Source of the DNA: Mikania micrantha | Taxonomy: Eukaryota; Streptophyta; Magnoliopsida; Asterales; Asteraceae | Length of the DNA: 64,000 nt | Direction: 5' to 3' | Assembly: GCA_009363875.1 (NCBI GenBank) | Contig: CM018694.1 | Coordinates: forward strand, 31,939,415-32,003,414 | Shown: in pieces, positions 44,356 to 55,100 of the stretch | How positions within the stretch are numbered: position 1 is the first letter of the stretch | How the letters are laid out: each line of letters begins with the position of its first letter | Program-made: the position numbers and the translations under genes | Notes under the pieces: model-generated | Told to the model about the DNA's origin: nothing | Database searches by the model: none | The model's input: the letters and a program-made list of their open reading frames with translations, nothing else

Positions 44356-47050
44356 TAACAAGTCCATGGTTATGTGGTGTGTGATTTCTCATGTAAATCA
44401 CCCACCTATTATATTTGATATGATTATTTGGTTTTATGCATATAGGTGTGTATGTGTATGTAATGTATGTGGAATATACATTAAATATTGAAATTCGGTG
44501 AATTGGTGTGTTGCATTTTGGGTGTATGACAATAACATGCAATAAGTGTTATATTTACTTAGTTATTGTTATGGAGTTAGTTTTCAAGTGGTGTGGTGAA
44601 ATAAGATTGATTCACAAGGGGTGTGAACTTCTTATTAGAAGTTTGACTGAAAATGGTCAAACAATTCGAATTGGTGTTTGTGTATTTGTTGTTTGTCAAT
44701 AACGTGCAATAGGTGTTACATTTTGCTTAGTTATTGTAAATTTGTATGTTTTCCATTGGTGCGGAGAAATAAGAATGATTCACAAGTGGTGTGAACTTCT
44801 TATTTGAAGTTTGACTAAGATTAGTCAAACAATTCACAAGGGGTGTGAATTTGGAGATGGGTTGATTCACAAGTGGTGTGAACTTCCCATGGTGAATTTT
44901 ATGGTGTTTAGGTAAATCACAAGTGGTGTGATTACCTACCTTGAGAATCTTTGGAGAAAAAGGAGGTCTCAAAAAAAATTGGGTGAAATTTGACTTTTAC
45001 TTGGTGATTTTATGTTCTAACATTTTATTGGTGTTTTAAAGAGCTATGAATATGATTTTCATGTGTTGTGGTAGTTTATTGTTATGTGTTGTATGCATAA
45101 CTAGAATTAGTGTCATTGTATGTTAATTGATAATTGGCACTAGAATTGGGGTAAATCCACAGATGTGTGGAATTACATGTAAGTCCACAGTTGTGTGGCA
45201 TTGGGGGAAAATCCACATTCGCGTGGAATATCATGTAAGATCACTGGCGAGGGGCATTGAAATTACCGTGTAAGACCATAGATTTGTGAGTCTTAGTAGT
45301 AATGATATGGAGTAAATGGTGTTAAAACAGGGTAGTTGTTATTACGCATGTGGAATATGCATTATTATGTGAAATTGAGTGTGGCATGTAAGTCCATTTG
45401 GAATGGCATTGGGTTTGGCATATAATTCCACATTCATGTGGCATAAGGGGTAATTCACATGCGGGTGGGAGCTAATTTTGGGTGAAACTATAAAATTTGG
45501 GTGGTTTTATATGTTGGCAATGGTTTGTTGTATAAACCTTGTAAACTAAATTCTGATTTAGATGATCTACAAGTGGTGTAGACATTTTTAAATGAATGTG
45601 GTGTTAAAATGTGTAGTTAATCAAGTTAATACTAGGTGAAATTAGTATATTGATTGACAATAGGAGAATGTATGTACCACACTTGTGTATGTTATATTGA
45701 GTCAGAAAGGCGTGTTTGTGTTTGGTGTGGTGTTAAAAACCGTATGTAGTGCGAATTTGGTGGTCGTAAATTGAATCACATATGTGTGATGACTTGTTGA
45801 AAATACGAGTCACATGTTGTTTGGTGTAAATAATGAAAGATAGGCGTAATAGGATATGTTAATTATCCTTAATTAAACTGTTAAGAAAGTGTACACTCTA
45901 CAAGTATGTATTGTATGATGTGTCAGAATTTCTTATATGAGTGTACTATGGGTGTGAAGTACATGGGGTGGAGTTTAGTCCTAAGTTAATGAATACGTTT
46001 CATGTGAGTGAAAACTTTGGACAAATTGTATGGTTAGGAGGAATGTATTTGTCTAAAACCAAGAAACTAACAACGCCACGATCATGTTGTACTGAAGAGG
46101 TGGTTGGTTGGCGGCTGGGTGTATGCCTTACGTATACCCAAGCTTCTTCGATGCAACAAGAAAGTGACGGTGTATAGACTTGGGCAAAGGACGGGGGATG
46201 GTGAGGAAAGAATTGTAAACAATTTGGCATGAATGCCATGGGGAGAATAAAACTTGGTAATGGCAAGTTGTCATTTACAAAAGTTAAATGTTTTAGACAT
46301 GATGTCTAGGATTTTGACACATAGTGTCGTTATGAAATGTTAAAGGTTTTGACAAAAGTGTCTTAACTAAGGAGTGGTGACTATAAACATTTGATTATGT
46401 TAACTGGCGTGCCTGTTTGAAATATGTGGTAAACAATATATGTTTATAGATTGGTGTGAACATCTATGATTATATATAGATGTGTAGGTGTTGTAATATT
46501 TGAACGGAAAGAGGTAGAAATGACTTGTATACGTGTGTTGACGTTACAGGTGGTTGAGTTTATCTTTTAAAAAGATGAAAATGCTTGGGGATGATCCATA
46601 AGACTATGGACATTATTTAGGAGTTCATGGTTGGGAGAAATGAATCTGTTAGTTTGTAAACATGATTCAAACATAAATTATGGTTATTGTCGGGTGTGAA
46701 TTAATGAAGATAATTCACAAGCGGTGTGAACCTCTATAGCATTTGTGTGCTAATAGATAAAGTACAAGAGCGTGTAATATCTAAATAGCAGAGGTGTTTG
46801 TGGTAATTATAGGTAAGAGGAGTTTGGGTGCAAATAAACCAATAACCATATCTAGACTTGATTGGGAAGATGTTAACTTATGGTGGGTGGATTTATGTTG
46901 GTAATCACAAGTAGTGTGATTTCTTAAGGTGAGGATTTTGGTGAAAGAAAGGTGTTATTAGTATTTTAGATGATTAAATAGGAAGGGTGATTTTATGAGG
47001 ATTCACATGTGGTGTGAACCTTATCAATGTTTAATGGTGCTATTTGGTAT
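44356..47050 (+). repeat. Element F internal non-coding region with dispersed stem-loops
   Basis: I see no protein-coding sequence; the frames at 44508-44702 and 45941-46266 have no recognisable domain. It holds at least nine more stem-loops with core CACA-NNNNN-TGTG, including 44611-44627, 44779-44795, 44832-44850, 44866-44882, 44915-44933, 45566-45582 (TCTACA/TGTAGA), 46714-46730, 46903-46921 and 47002-47018. Confidence 0.65.
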
Positions 47051-47864
47051 TATTTGGTCATCGTGGGTAGGTTGACTAAAAGCGTTCGTTTCGTGTTTAC
47101 CCAGGAATTCTATTCTGTTAAGAATGGACACGAAACTATTGTTGTGCATGACGTATCATCTTCACACTGATGGTCAAAGATAAAGAACCATTTAGGCCTG
47201 TGAGGATATGTTATGGGTGTGCATAGTGGTGATTGGGGGTAGTTGCGATGACTATCTACCCTTGGAGGAGTTCTTGTTTAAGAACGGTTATCATTCCAGG
47301 TGTGGAATGATTCTGTAAGAAATACTATATGGAGTAGATAGTATAATCCAGGAGTTGGGAAAAGGATGGATAACAAGAACATGTAGTTAAGTGGTTAAAC
47401 TGATAAATGAATGGATTGATGTAATCCAAATTCATTTGAAGGCAGTGCAAGACCATAGAAATGGGATATGTACGTGCGAAGGAGACCGCTCGAATTCCAA
47501 GTGAGAGACTTTGTGTTATTAAAGGTTTCTCCTTGGAAGGGCTTGATTCGTTTTCAAAGGCGGGGGAAAATTTAGTCCGCGGTTATTGGACCATTTAAGA
47601 TTATAGCTCGGATTGGCGAGGTTGCCTATCGCTTAGAGCTACAGGAGGAGTTGAGTGGAATTCACAATACATTCCACGTATCTTATTTGCGAAAGTGCTT
47701 GGCGGATGAATCGGCTTATGTGCCATTGGAGGATTTGGTGATTGATGATAAACGCAATTATATTGAGAAACCGGTCGCTATCTTGGATAGAAAAGTTAAG
47801 CAACTTCGGAATAAGACGATTAACCAAGTAATGGTGCAATGGAAGAACAGACGGGGTTCGGATG
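47051..47864 (+). pseudogene. Element F decayed integrase remnant, first part
   Basis: In shifting frames one can read GRLTKS (around 47075), HTDGQSK (near 47165), PLEEF (near 47265), then VSPWKGLIRF (about 47535) and a clean last piece, 47651-47864, with GIHNTFHVSYLRKCLADES and EKPVAILDRKVKQLRNKT, ending at VQWKNRRGSD where G is inserted. These are the core and C-terminus of a Tekay-type integrase. Stops and frameshifts are frequent except near the end. It continues at 61269. Confidence 0.8.
47860..47864. other. Target site duplication GGATG, left (element G)
   Basis: GGATG here and at 61264-61268, flanking TGTCACACCCC...GATGTTACA. Confidence 0.93.
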
Positions 47865-48089
47865 TGTCACACCCCGAGCCGGCGGGGTTGGATCGGAGTC
47901 CCCGCCGGGCGGAAGGTTCCCGGGGCGTGATATCGTGGATGATAATCATGATGATCAGATTGTTTACATAGCATCAACGTTTAAGAATATCTAAAGCACA
48001 ATCAAATGATATATAGGATTACAAAGTTAAATTACAATAGCAATGTTCTGCAATTTAACTCAGTAAACCTAATCAAAAGAATAATGTTT

Positions 48090-48113
48090 ATATCTTGTAT
48101 ATATACAAGATAT
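48090..48113. repeat. 24-bp perfect palindrome in element G LTR
   Basis: ATATCTTGTATA followed by its reverse complement. It is about 230 bp from the LTR end. Element A has TATCTTGT/ACAAGATA at the equivalent place (18134-18155), so the stem is conserved while the loop differs. The right LTR copy is at about 57216-57239. Confidence 0.75.
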
Positions 48114-48599
48114 CAAAAGTAATGTGTATCATCAACAAAATATGTGCTTCTTCCAAAAGTCTACTAGGTCCTCTATCTGGGCAGCCTAGTATGTAAATCC
48201 AAGAGATTAAGCTTAAACCTGTCCTTCACCTGAGAAAGCATGTAAAAAGATCAAGTCAACACAACGGCTGGTGAGTTCATAAAGTTTATAAGTTTAAAAT
48301 AGTTTTCAACGAACCTCCTTCGGTAAAACCTTAATCTCATTAACTCCACATGTAATATCCAAATCGGTATGCTTATATATAGGGCATACCCCTGAGTCGA
48401 GCCTACGACCCGCCCAGACGCCATCCCACCACATACTAATCCGGATATGACACTGTTGTTAATAATAATTAAGCATTTTACCTACCAATCAATTCAATCC
48501 TCATCAAAGCCTTTGTTATCTGTTTCAATGTTTTCATGTCTAATGTATTCGTAAGTGTTAGTTTCTCATCATGTTTATCAAGCATCATAGATTCACACA

Positions 48600-49115
48600 C
48601 ACATAGTTTAGCAATTACATATCTCCTATAAGCAGACAAAAGCTCTGGAATACCAGTAGTTTAGCAATTACATGTCTCTTATATAGATAACAACTTAGCA
48701 TTCAACAAGTTCATGTTTAGCCTTTACATACCTCTTATAAGCGGACAAAAGCTCTGGAATACCAGACGTTCAGCCATTACATGTCCTTTATAACCAGGTA
48801 ATAGCTCCGTAACGTTACGTTTATGTTTAGCCTTTACATACCTCATATAAGCCGACACAAGCTCTGGAATACCAGACGTTCAGCAATTACGTGTCCCTTA
48901 TAACCAGGTAATAGCTTAGAATCGATACTTTCATGTTTAGCCTTTACATACCTCATATAAGCTGACAAAAGCTCTGGAATACCAGACGTTCAGCAATTAC
49001 ATGTCACTTATAACCAGGTAATAGCTGAGTATCATCACGTTTATGTTATTACATGTATCTCACCCCATAGGTACAAGCTCTGGAATACCAGACGTTCAGC
49101 AATTACGTAGTCTAT
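48600..49115 (-). repeat. 110-bp tandem array in element G 3' LTR
   Basis: Five copies, period about 105-110 bp, each with the hairpin TCTGG-AATA-CCAGA (at 48643, 48752, 48862, 48972 and 49078 approximately; the first copy ends CCAGT). The matching array is 57726-58241. Confidence 0.8.
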
Positions 49116-49144
49116 GGTTAGATACATGTATGATGGCCTAGTAG

Positions 49145-49445
49145 CATGTAATAGTATCAAGTCTCATGTAATTGAATCAAGTATCATGTATTTGTATCAT
49201 GTATCATGTAATTGAATCACATCTCATGTAATTGAATCAAGTCTCATGTAATTGTATCAAGTATCATGTAATCGTATCCAGTATCATGTATTTGTATCAT
49301 GTCTCATGTAATTGAATCACATCGCATGTAATTGAATCAAGTATCATGTATTTGTATCATGTCTCATGTATTTGAATCACATCTCATGTAATTGAATCAA
49401 GTCTCATGTAATTGTATCAAGAATCATGTAATCGTATCAAGTAAT
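49145..49445 (-). repeat. 20-bp minisatellite in element G 3' LTR
   Basis: About 15 units of TCATGTAATTGAATCAAG with T/A and C/T variants. The right copy at about 58270-58566 differs by a few bases. It is not a CRISPR array: there are no unique spacers. Confidence 0.85.
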
Positions 49446-50074
49446 CAACAATTGATTTTAAGCATCAAGCTTAAAGTAAAGGTTTCAATCATAAGCATTC
49501 ATGTTTATGTTTAAAGCATTAAATAACATTTAAATAAAATGTTTAACATGCTTCTCAGTCCCGAATTTAAAACAAATAAGTTTGAAAGGGGACAATGAAC
49601 TCACCTTAGGTCCGAAGTGATTGACTTAAGTAGAATAAGAAGGCACGCGCTCTTGGTTTGCTTTTGTTATGATGTTCAAGCTCCTGTATTGATTTCATAG
49701 TGTTGTAGTTTATAAATATGAGTTCATAAGAGTTTGTTGTGCGTGTAGGTGTTAGTCCTAAAGTTGACTAACACTTACGAATCTGGTTTGTTATCCGGCT
49801 CCAATGATTCTTTGTTAAAGATGTCTTATTTGATCATCACCCATAAATTGTTATTTAAGATTTTCACCACATCTTGCAACTTGTTTAACACTTGTGATCA
49901 TTTTATAACAATATTAAGGAAATGTTTGTTTCATTAAAGCGTTGGTTCATTATTATCATTATTATCCACTCTCATTTAAACGTTTATAATTTTCTTACAT
50001 CCCTTGAGCCGGATAATCTTATAAACCATTCGCGTTATCTTTGGACTTAGGAAATACGTGACTTCAAACATAAG

Positions 50075-50393
50075 TGGGCCGATTATGAGTTTAGAACCCA
50101 ACTATATGGGCCGGCTAAAAATAATTGGGCCGAGAGCTTCATGGGTCACAAGAGGTTCATGATCCACTAACAAGAAATAAAACAACATGTTCTAATCCCA
50201 CTCGAATGGCCAAAGTAATTTGGGTCGGTTAGATATTGGGCCAAGGACGAGGTTGAGGCCCATGTACTTTCGAGGTGGGCTGCCTAGAGGGGTGTGGGCC
50301 GACTAGAGCTGCTGGGCCTATTCCTTTTTAATGGGCTTTAGCAACCTACTGATTAGATGCTAAGAAAAGGATTTGGGCCTCATTGTTTGGGCT
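50075..50393 (-). repeat. GGCCCA cluster in element G 3' LTR
   Basis: About ten TGGGCC or TGGGCT words on the plus strand, that is GGCCCA in sense, in 320 bp. It lies next to the CCGAACC array as in A and C. Confidence 0.65.
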
Positions 50394-50448
50394 AATCGTG
50401 ATCCACAGAAGGACATGGAGTCACCTCCAGCGAATCCTATCTGGTCAA

Positions 50449-50904
50449 GGTTCGATCACCTGGAAGCACACCATGGTTCGGCTACCGGTAAGGCATGGGT
50501 TCGTTCATTTGAACAGTAGGTCCGGCAGTGGATTCGCAAGTGGTATGAAAAGGGTTCGTAGGCCAAAGTTTTGCTTAAGGGTTCGTCGACATTGTTGCAG
50601 GGTTCGGCTGGCTTGGATTTGCTGAGTAGGGTTCGGCATCAGAATGTTGAGCAGGGGTTCGTCGATGCCAAGGTTCGTGGCTGTACACACGCCCACAAGG
50701 TTCGTTGGTCGAAGGCTCGACTGTATGGTTCGTGGCAGAAGCTTGGGTTCGTGAGCTGTGGAAGGGTTCGTCCAAGAGCTAGGTTCGGTATCCCTCCAAG
50801 GGTTCGTGAAGCAGTTCGCCGGGATTGGGTTCGTGGTAGTCTCCACAAGACTCGTGAGCAGGAAGGATGCAGCATGAAGGTTCGTCAGAGACTAATGGTT
50901 CGTG
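50449..50904 (-). repeat. CCGAACC array in element G 3' LTR
   Basis: More than 20 GGTTCG words on the plus strand (CGAACC in sense). The right LTR copy is 59573-60026. Frames of up to 128 codons on both strands through it are motif artefacts. Confidence 0.78.
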
Positions 50905-51326
50905 AGCCGTACTTTTGTCAACGAACCTGTAATTCCTCTATCTCCCATCTAATCTGATCGGTCTACAAGGTTACTCCCCACAACGATGATGAACCAGAAT
51001 AGGGTTTCGAGGTGGTGGTTACACAAGGAAGATGACTAAGTCGTTTAACTAGATGAATTGAACAAAACTCATAGAAAACCCTATTTTCAGCAACTTTCAA
51101 AGCATTATACCTCGGATTTGGCCGGATAAAACACCAGATCGGTTGTACTTTAGCGTAGAGGACTTCAAGAGCTTCACGTGGGCGAAAGAATCACTCGAAT
51201 CGGTTAAGTAACGAGGGAGATATGAGGGATTGAAGTTTGAATTTTGTAGTGAGAGAGAGGGTTCGTGAATCTGATTTTTAGAGAGAGAGAGGAGTGGTAG
51301 AAATGAAATAAATGCCACACTCAAGG

Positions 51327-51334
51327 TTTATATA
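51327..51334 (-). promoter_or_regulatory. TATA box of element G 3' LTR
   Basis: TATATAAA in sense; 5' LTR copy at 60458-60451, which is the one that would drive the element. A CT-rich leader with CTCTCTCTC follows. Confidence 0.6.
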
Positions 51335-52140
51335 CTCCGTGGTTATCCGGGTTCGTTTCGGTTGCTTGGTTCGCGGTTTCGTCGCGTATCCGGCACGTTA
51401 CGCGGCTCTTTCGTAAAATAATTAAAAGAATTATTTTAGGATGAACAGATTATAAATATTATTAAGAATTATATTAAATATCGTTACGTATAAATAAATG
51501 TCGAATTTTAATAGTCTACGCGTTTTGTTTAATTTTTCGCGTTTAATTAATTTGTTCGCGATTTAAATTAAGATAGTTAAAGTTAAAATATTTTATGATG
51601 AGTTTCAAAATTGTAAAATAAGAAATAAAATATTTCTTTGAAATTATGATCGTCGTATTGTTATTCATTTCGTTATCGTTTCATCAGATCGCGTCACCAT
51701 CGCGCGTATTCGTTCGAATCGTCATTCGAACGAACACGTCAATGGTTTGGCTTTCTGATTCTTGTTTTCTACTGTTAAGTTATTATTTCAGAACGCTAAA
51801 CTATCAGAATCATTCGTACAGATCGTCACCTATACGAATAACTCGTCGGTTTAGCATTCCGCAACAATAATCGTTTTAGTTTCGTTTTGTTAAACCTCAC
51901 ATACGTTTATGCCAACTAATATCACATCAAGTATTTGTTTTTCAACACTGTGTTGTCTGACATGTTTTCTGACTGTTAAACCCGAAAGTTTAAATCAGAT
52001 TCAGACAATCGTATAATAGTTTCATGATAATCAAATGTATAATTAATCTAAACATAGTTTAACGAACTGTGTACCTGAATCACTGTACATGTTTACTGTT
52101 ACGATCACTGTTCCGGCACGCGTCCAGCACTGATGTTACA

Positions 52141-52155
52141 GTCTCCCCTTGTTAG
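52141..52155 (-). other. Polypurine tract of element G
   Basis: Sense CTAACAAGGGGAGAC, directly before TGTAACATCAG. Confidence 0.88.
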
Positions 52156-52174
52156 AGAAATTTCGTCCCGAAAT

Positions 52175-55100
52175 TTAAGACTCGTTATTCGGTACGACTT
52201 CCTCGGCAAAGAGTTGGGGATATTTGTTTCTCATGTGATCTTCACGTTCCCAAGTAAACTCGGGTCCGCGCTTTGAGTTCCAACGAACTTTAACGATAGG
52301 AATACGACTTCGTCTCAGTTGCTTAACTTTACGATCCATAATCTCCAATGGTTCTTCAACAAAACGTAAGTTTTCATCCAATTGAATTTCTTCAATTGGT
52401 ATGATAAGAGTTTCATCAGCAAGGCATTTCTTCAAGTTTGAGACGTGAAACACGTCATGTACACCACTAAGTTCATCCGGTAAGTTCAATCTGTATGCTA
52501 CAGGACCAATACGTTCGATGATTTCGAACGGTCCTACATATCGTGGTGTTAGTTTGCCTTTCTTTGCAAAACGGACTACGCCTTTCCAAGGAGAAACCTT
52601 AAGCATAACACGATCTCCCACTTGGAATTCCAACGGCTTACGCCGTTTATCAGCATAACTCTTTTGTCTGCTTCGTGTCGCTTGTAGTCTTTGTTGTATC
52701 TGAGCAATCTTGTCTGTAGTTTCTTGAATAAGTTCTGGCCCGGTGATACGATTGTCTCCCACTTCTGACCAACAGATCGGTGACCGACATTTCCGGCCAT
52801 AAAGAGCCTCGAATGGGGCACAACCGATGCTGCTGTGATAACTGTTGTTGTAGGAGAACTCAATTAGTGGTAAATGAGAATCCCAATTACCACCAAAGTC
52901 TAGAACACAAGTTCTTAACATATCCTCCAGGGTTTGGATAGTACGTTCGCTTTGACCATCCGTTTGTGGATGATAAGCCGTACTCAAGTTTAATTGCGTC
53001 CCTAGAGATTTCTGCAACGATTGCCAGAACCTTGATGTAAATCTGCTATCACGATCTGAAATGATAGACAATGGCACACCATGGCGTACCACTATCTCGT
53101 CGATGTAAAGCTTCGCTAGTTTATCCATCGTGTAAGTTTCTCGCATTGGCAAGAAATGAGCAGACTTGGTTAATCGATCAACGATAACCCAAATGGTATC
53201 ATGTCCACTGGAAGTGCGGGGTAGCTTGGTAACAAAGTCCATAGCTATCTGTTCCCACTTCCATAGTGGTATTTCAGGCTGTTCCAGCAAACCAGATGGT
53301 TTCTGGTGTTCCGCCTTCACCTTAGCACACGTAAGGCATCTACCAACATACTCAGCGATGTCTTTCTTCATACCCGGCCACCAATAGAATGCACGTAAGT
53401 CTTGGTACATTTTATCAGCACCGGGATGCACAGAGTACTTGGTCTTGTGTGCTTCATCAAAAATAAGTTTCCTTAACTCATCTACTGCAGGAATCCAGAT
53501 ACGATCCTTGAAGTAAACAAGTCCATCGGGTTTTGTTTCCAATTGTTTCTCCACACCGCAATCTAAGTCTTTCTTCAAGTTTCCTCGTTCAATTGCTTCC
53601 TGTTGTGCTTGACTGATGTGATCGTGTAAACTTGTCTGCACAGTCATTCCCATTGCTCTGACGCGCAAGGGTTTGACCCGTTCCTTCCGGCTCAAGGCAT
53701 CAGCAACAACGTTTGCCTTGCCCGGATGGTACTTAATCACACAGTCATAGTCATTCAGAAGCTCAACCCAACGTCGCTGTCGCATATTGAGTTCCTTCTG
53801 ATCGAATATGTGTTGCAGACTTTTGTGGTCTGTAAATATGGTACACTTGGTTCCATATAAGTAATGCCTCCAGATCTTCAGTGCAAACACCACTGCTCCC
53901 AATTCCAGATCATGAGTTGTGTAGTTCTTCTCATGAATCTTTAATTGTCTCGAAGCATAGGCAATGACTTTGTCCCGCTGCATAAGTACACAGCCAAGTC
54001 CCTGATGGGATGCATCACAATAAACAACAAAGTCATCACAACCATCTGGGAGAGATAAGATCGAAGCATCACATAGCTTTTGTTTCAATGTCTGAAAGGC
54101 TTCTTCTTGTTTTTGCTCCCAAATAAACGGCTCGCTTTTCTGTGTTAGCTTCGTGAGTGGCAGAGCTATCTTAGAAAAGTTCGAGATGAACCTTCTGTAA
54201 TAACCTGCTAAGCCTAGAAAAGAACGTATCTCCGTAGGTGTCTTCGGAGTGTCCCAATCTTTTATTGCCTCGATCTTGGCAGGATCAACGTGAATTCCCT
54301 CACTGTTAACAACGTGGCCTAGGAATTGAACCTCTTTTAACCAAAACTCACACTTAGAGAATTTGGCATAGAGTTTCTCTTCCTTTAACAGTTCCAAGAT
54401 CGTTCTCAGATGTTGCTCGTGTTCTGCTTTGCTTTTAGAATAGATCAATATGTCATCAATGAAAACAATAACAAATTGATCTAAGTACGGCTTACACACA
54501 CGGTTCATGAGGTCCATGAAAACCGCGGGTGCATTCGTCAAACCAAAAGGCATCACCATGAATTCGTAATGCCCGTACCTGGTACGAAACGCCGTCTTGG
54601 GTATGTCTTCGTCTTGTACTCTAAGCTGATGATATCCGGAACGTAGATCGATCTTCGAAAAGTACTGAGCTCCTTGCAACTGATCAAATAAATCATCAAT
54701 CCTCGGTAATGGATACCGATTCTTGATGGTTAGTTTGTTTAGCTCCCTGTAGTCTATGCACATCCGAAAAGATCCATCCTTCTTTTTCACGAACAAAACC
54801 GGAGCTCCCCAAGGTGAGTAGCTCGGTCGGATGAAACCTTTATCAAGTAGCTCCTGTAATTGGTTAGATAATTCCTGCATCTCCGAAGGTGCTAACCTAT
54901 AAGGGGATTTAGCAACAGGCGTTGCTCCAGGAATCAGATCGATACGAAACTCTACCGGTCGCACAGGAGGCAAACCAGGTAGATCGTCAGGAAACACCTC
55001 AGGATATTCTCTCACTATCGGTACGTCTTGTAATGTTTCCTTGTCTTTGTCTTTCTCCACCACATGAGCCAAGAATGCTATGCACTTCTTTTGCAGACAC

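Larger units (their letters stand above)
47865..52140 (-). repeat. Element G 3' LTR (4276 bp)
   Basis: TGTCACACCCC...GATGTTACA on the plus strand. In sense order: U3 with TGACG blocks (about 51640-51780), TATATAAA at 51334-51327, leader, donor-like GAG|GTATAA at 51111/51110, CCGAACC array 50904-50449, GGCCCA cluster 50393-50075, a 20-bp minisatellite, a 110-bp array and a palindrome near the end. Short open frames inside are artefacts. Confidence 0.94.

Noticed and set aside
45941..46266. Frames of 78 and 88 codons on opposite strands inside F
   Set aside because: No recognisable domain, no conservation evidence; within a non-coding, hairpin-rich region.
49145..49445. CRISPR-like periodic repeat
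   Set aside because: Directly abutting 20-bp minisatellite with no unique spacers, in a plant LTR.
50383..50957. Frames of up to 128 codons on both strands in G's LTR (repeated at 59507-60081)
   Set aside because: Motif-driven openness of the GGTTCG array; identical in both LTRs because the LTRs are identical, not because of coding selection.
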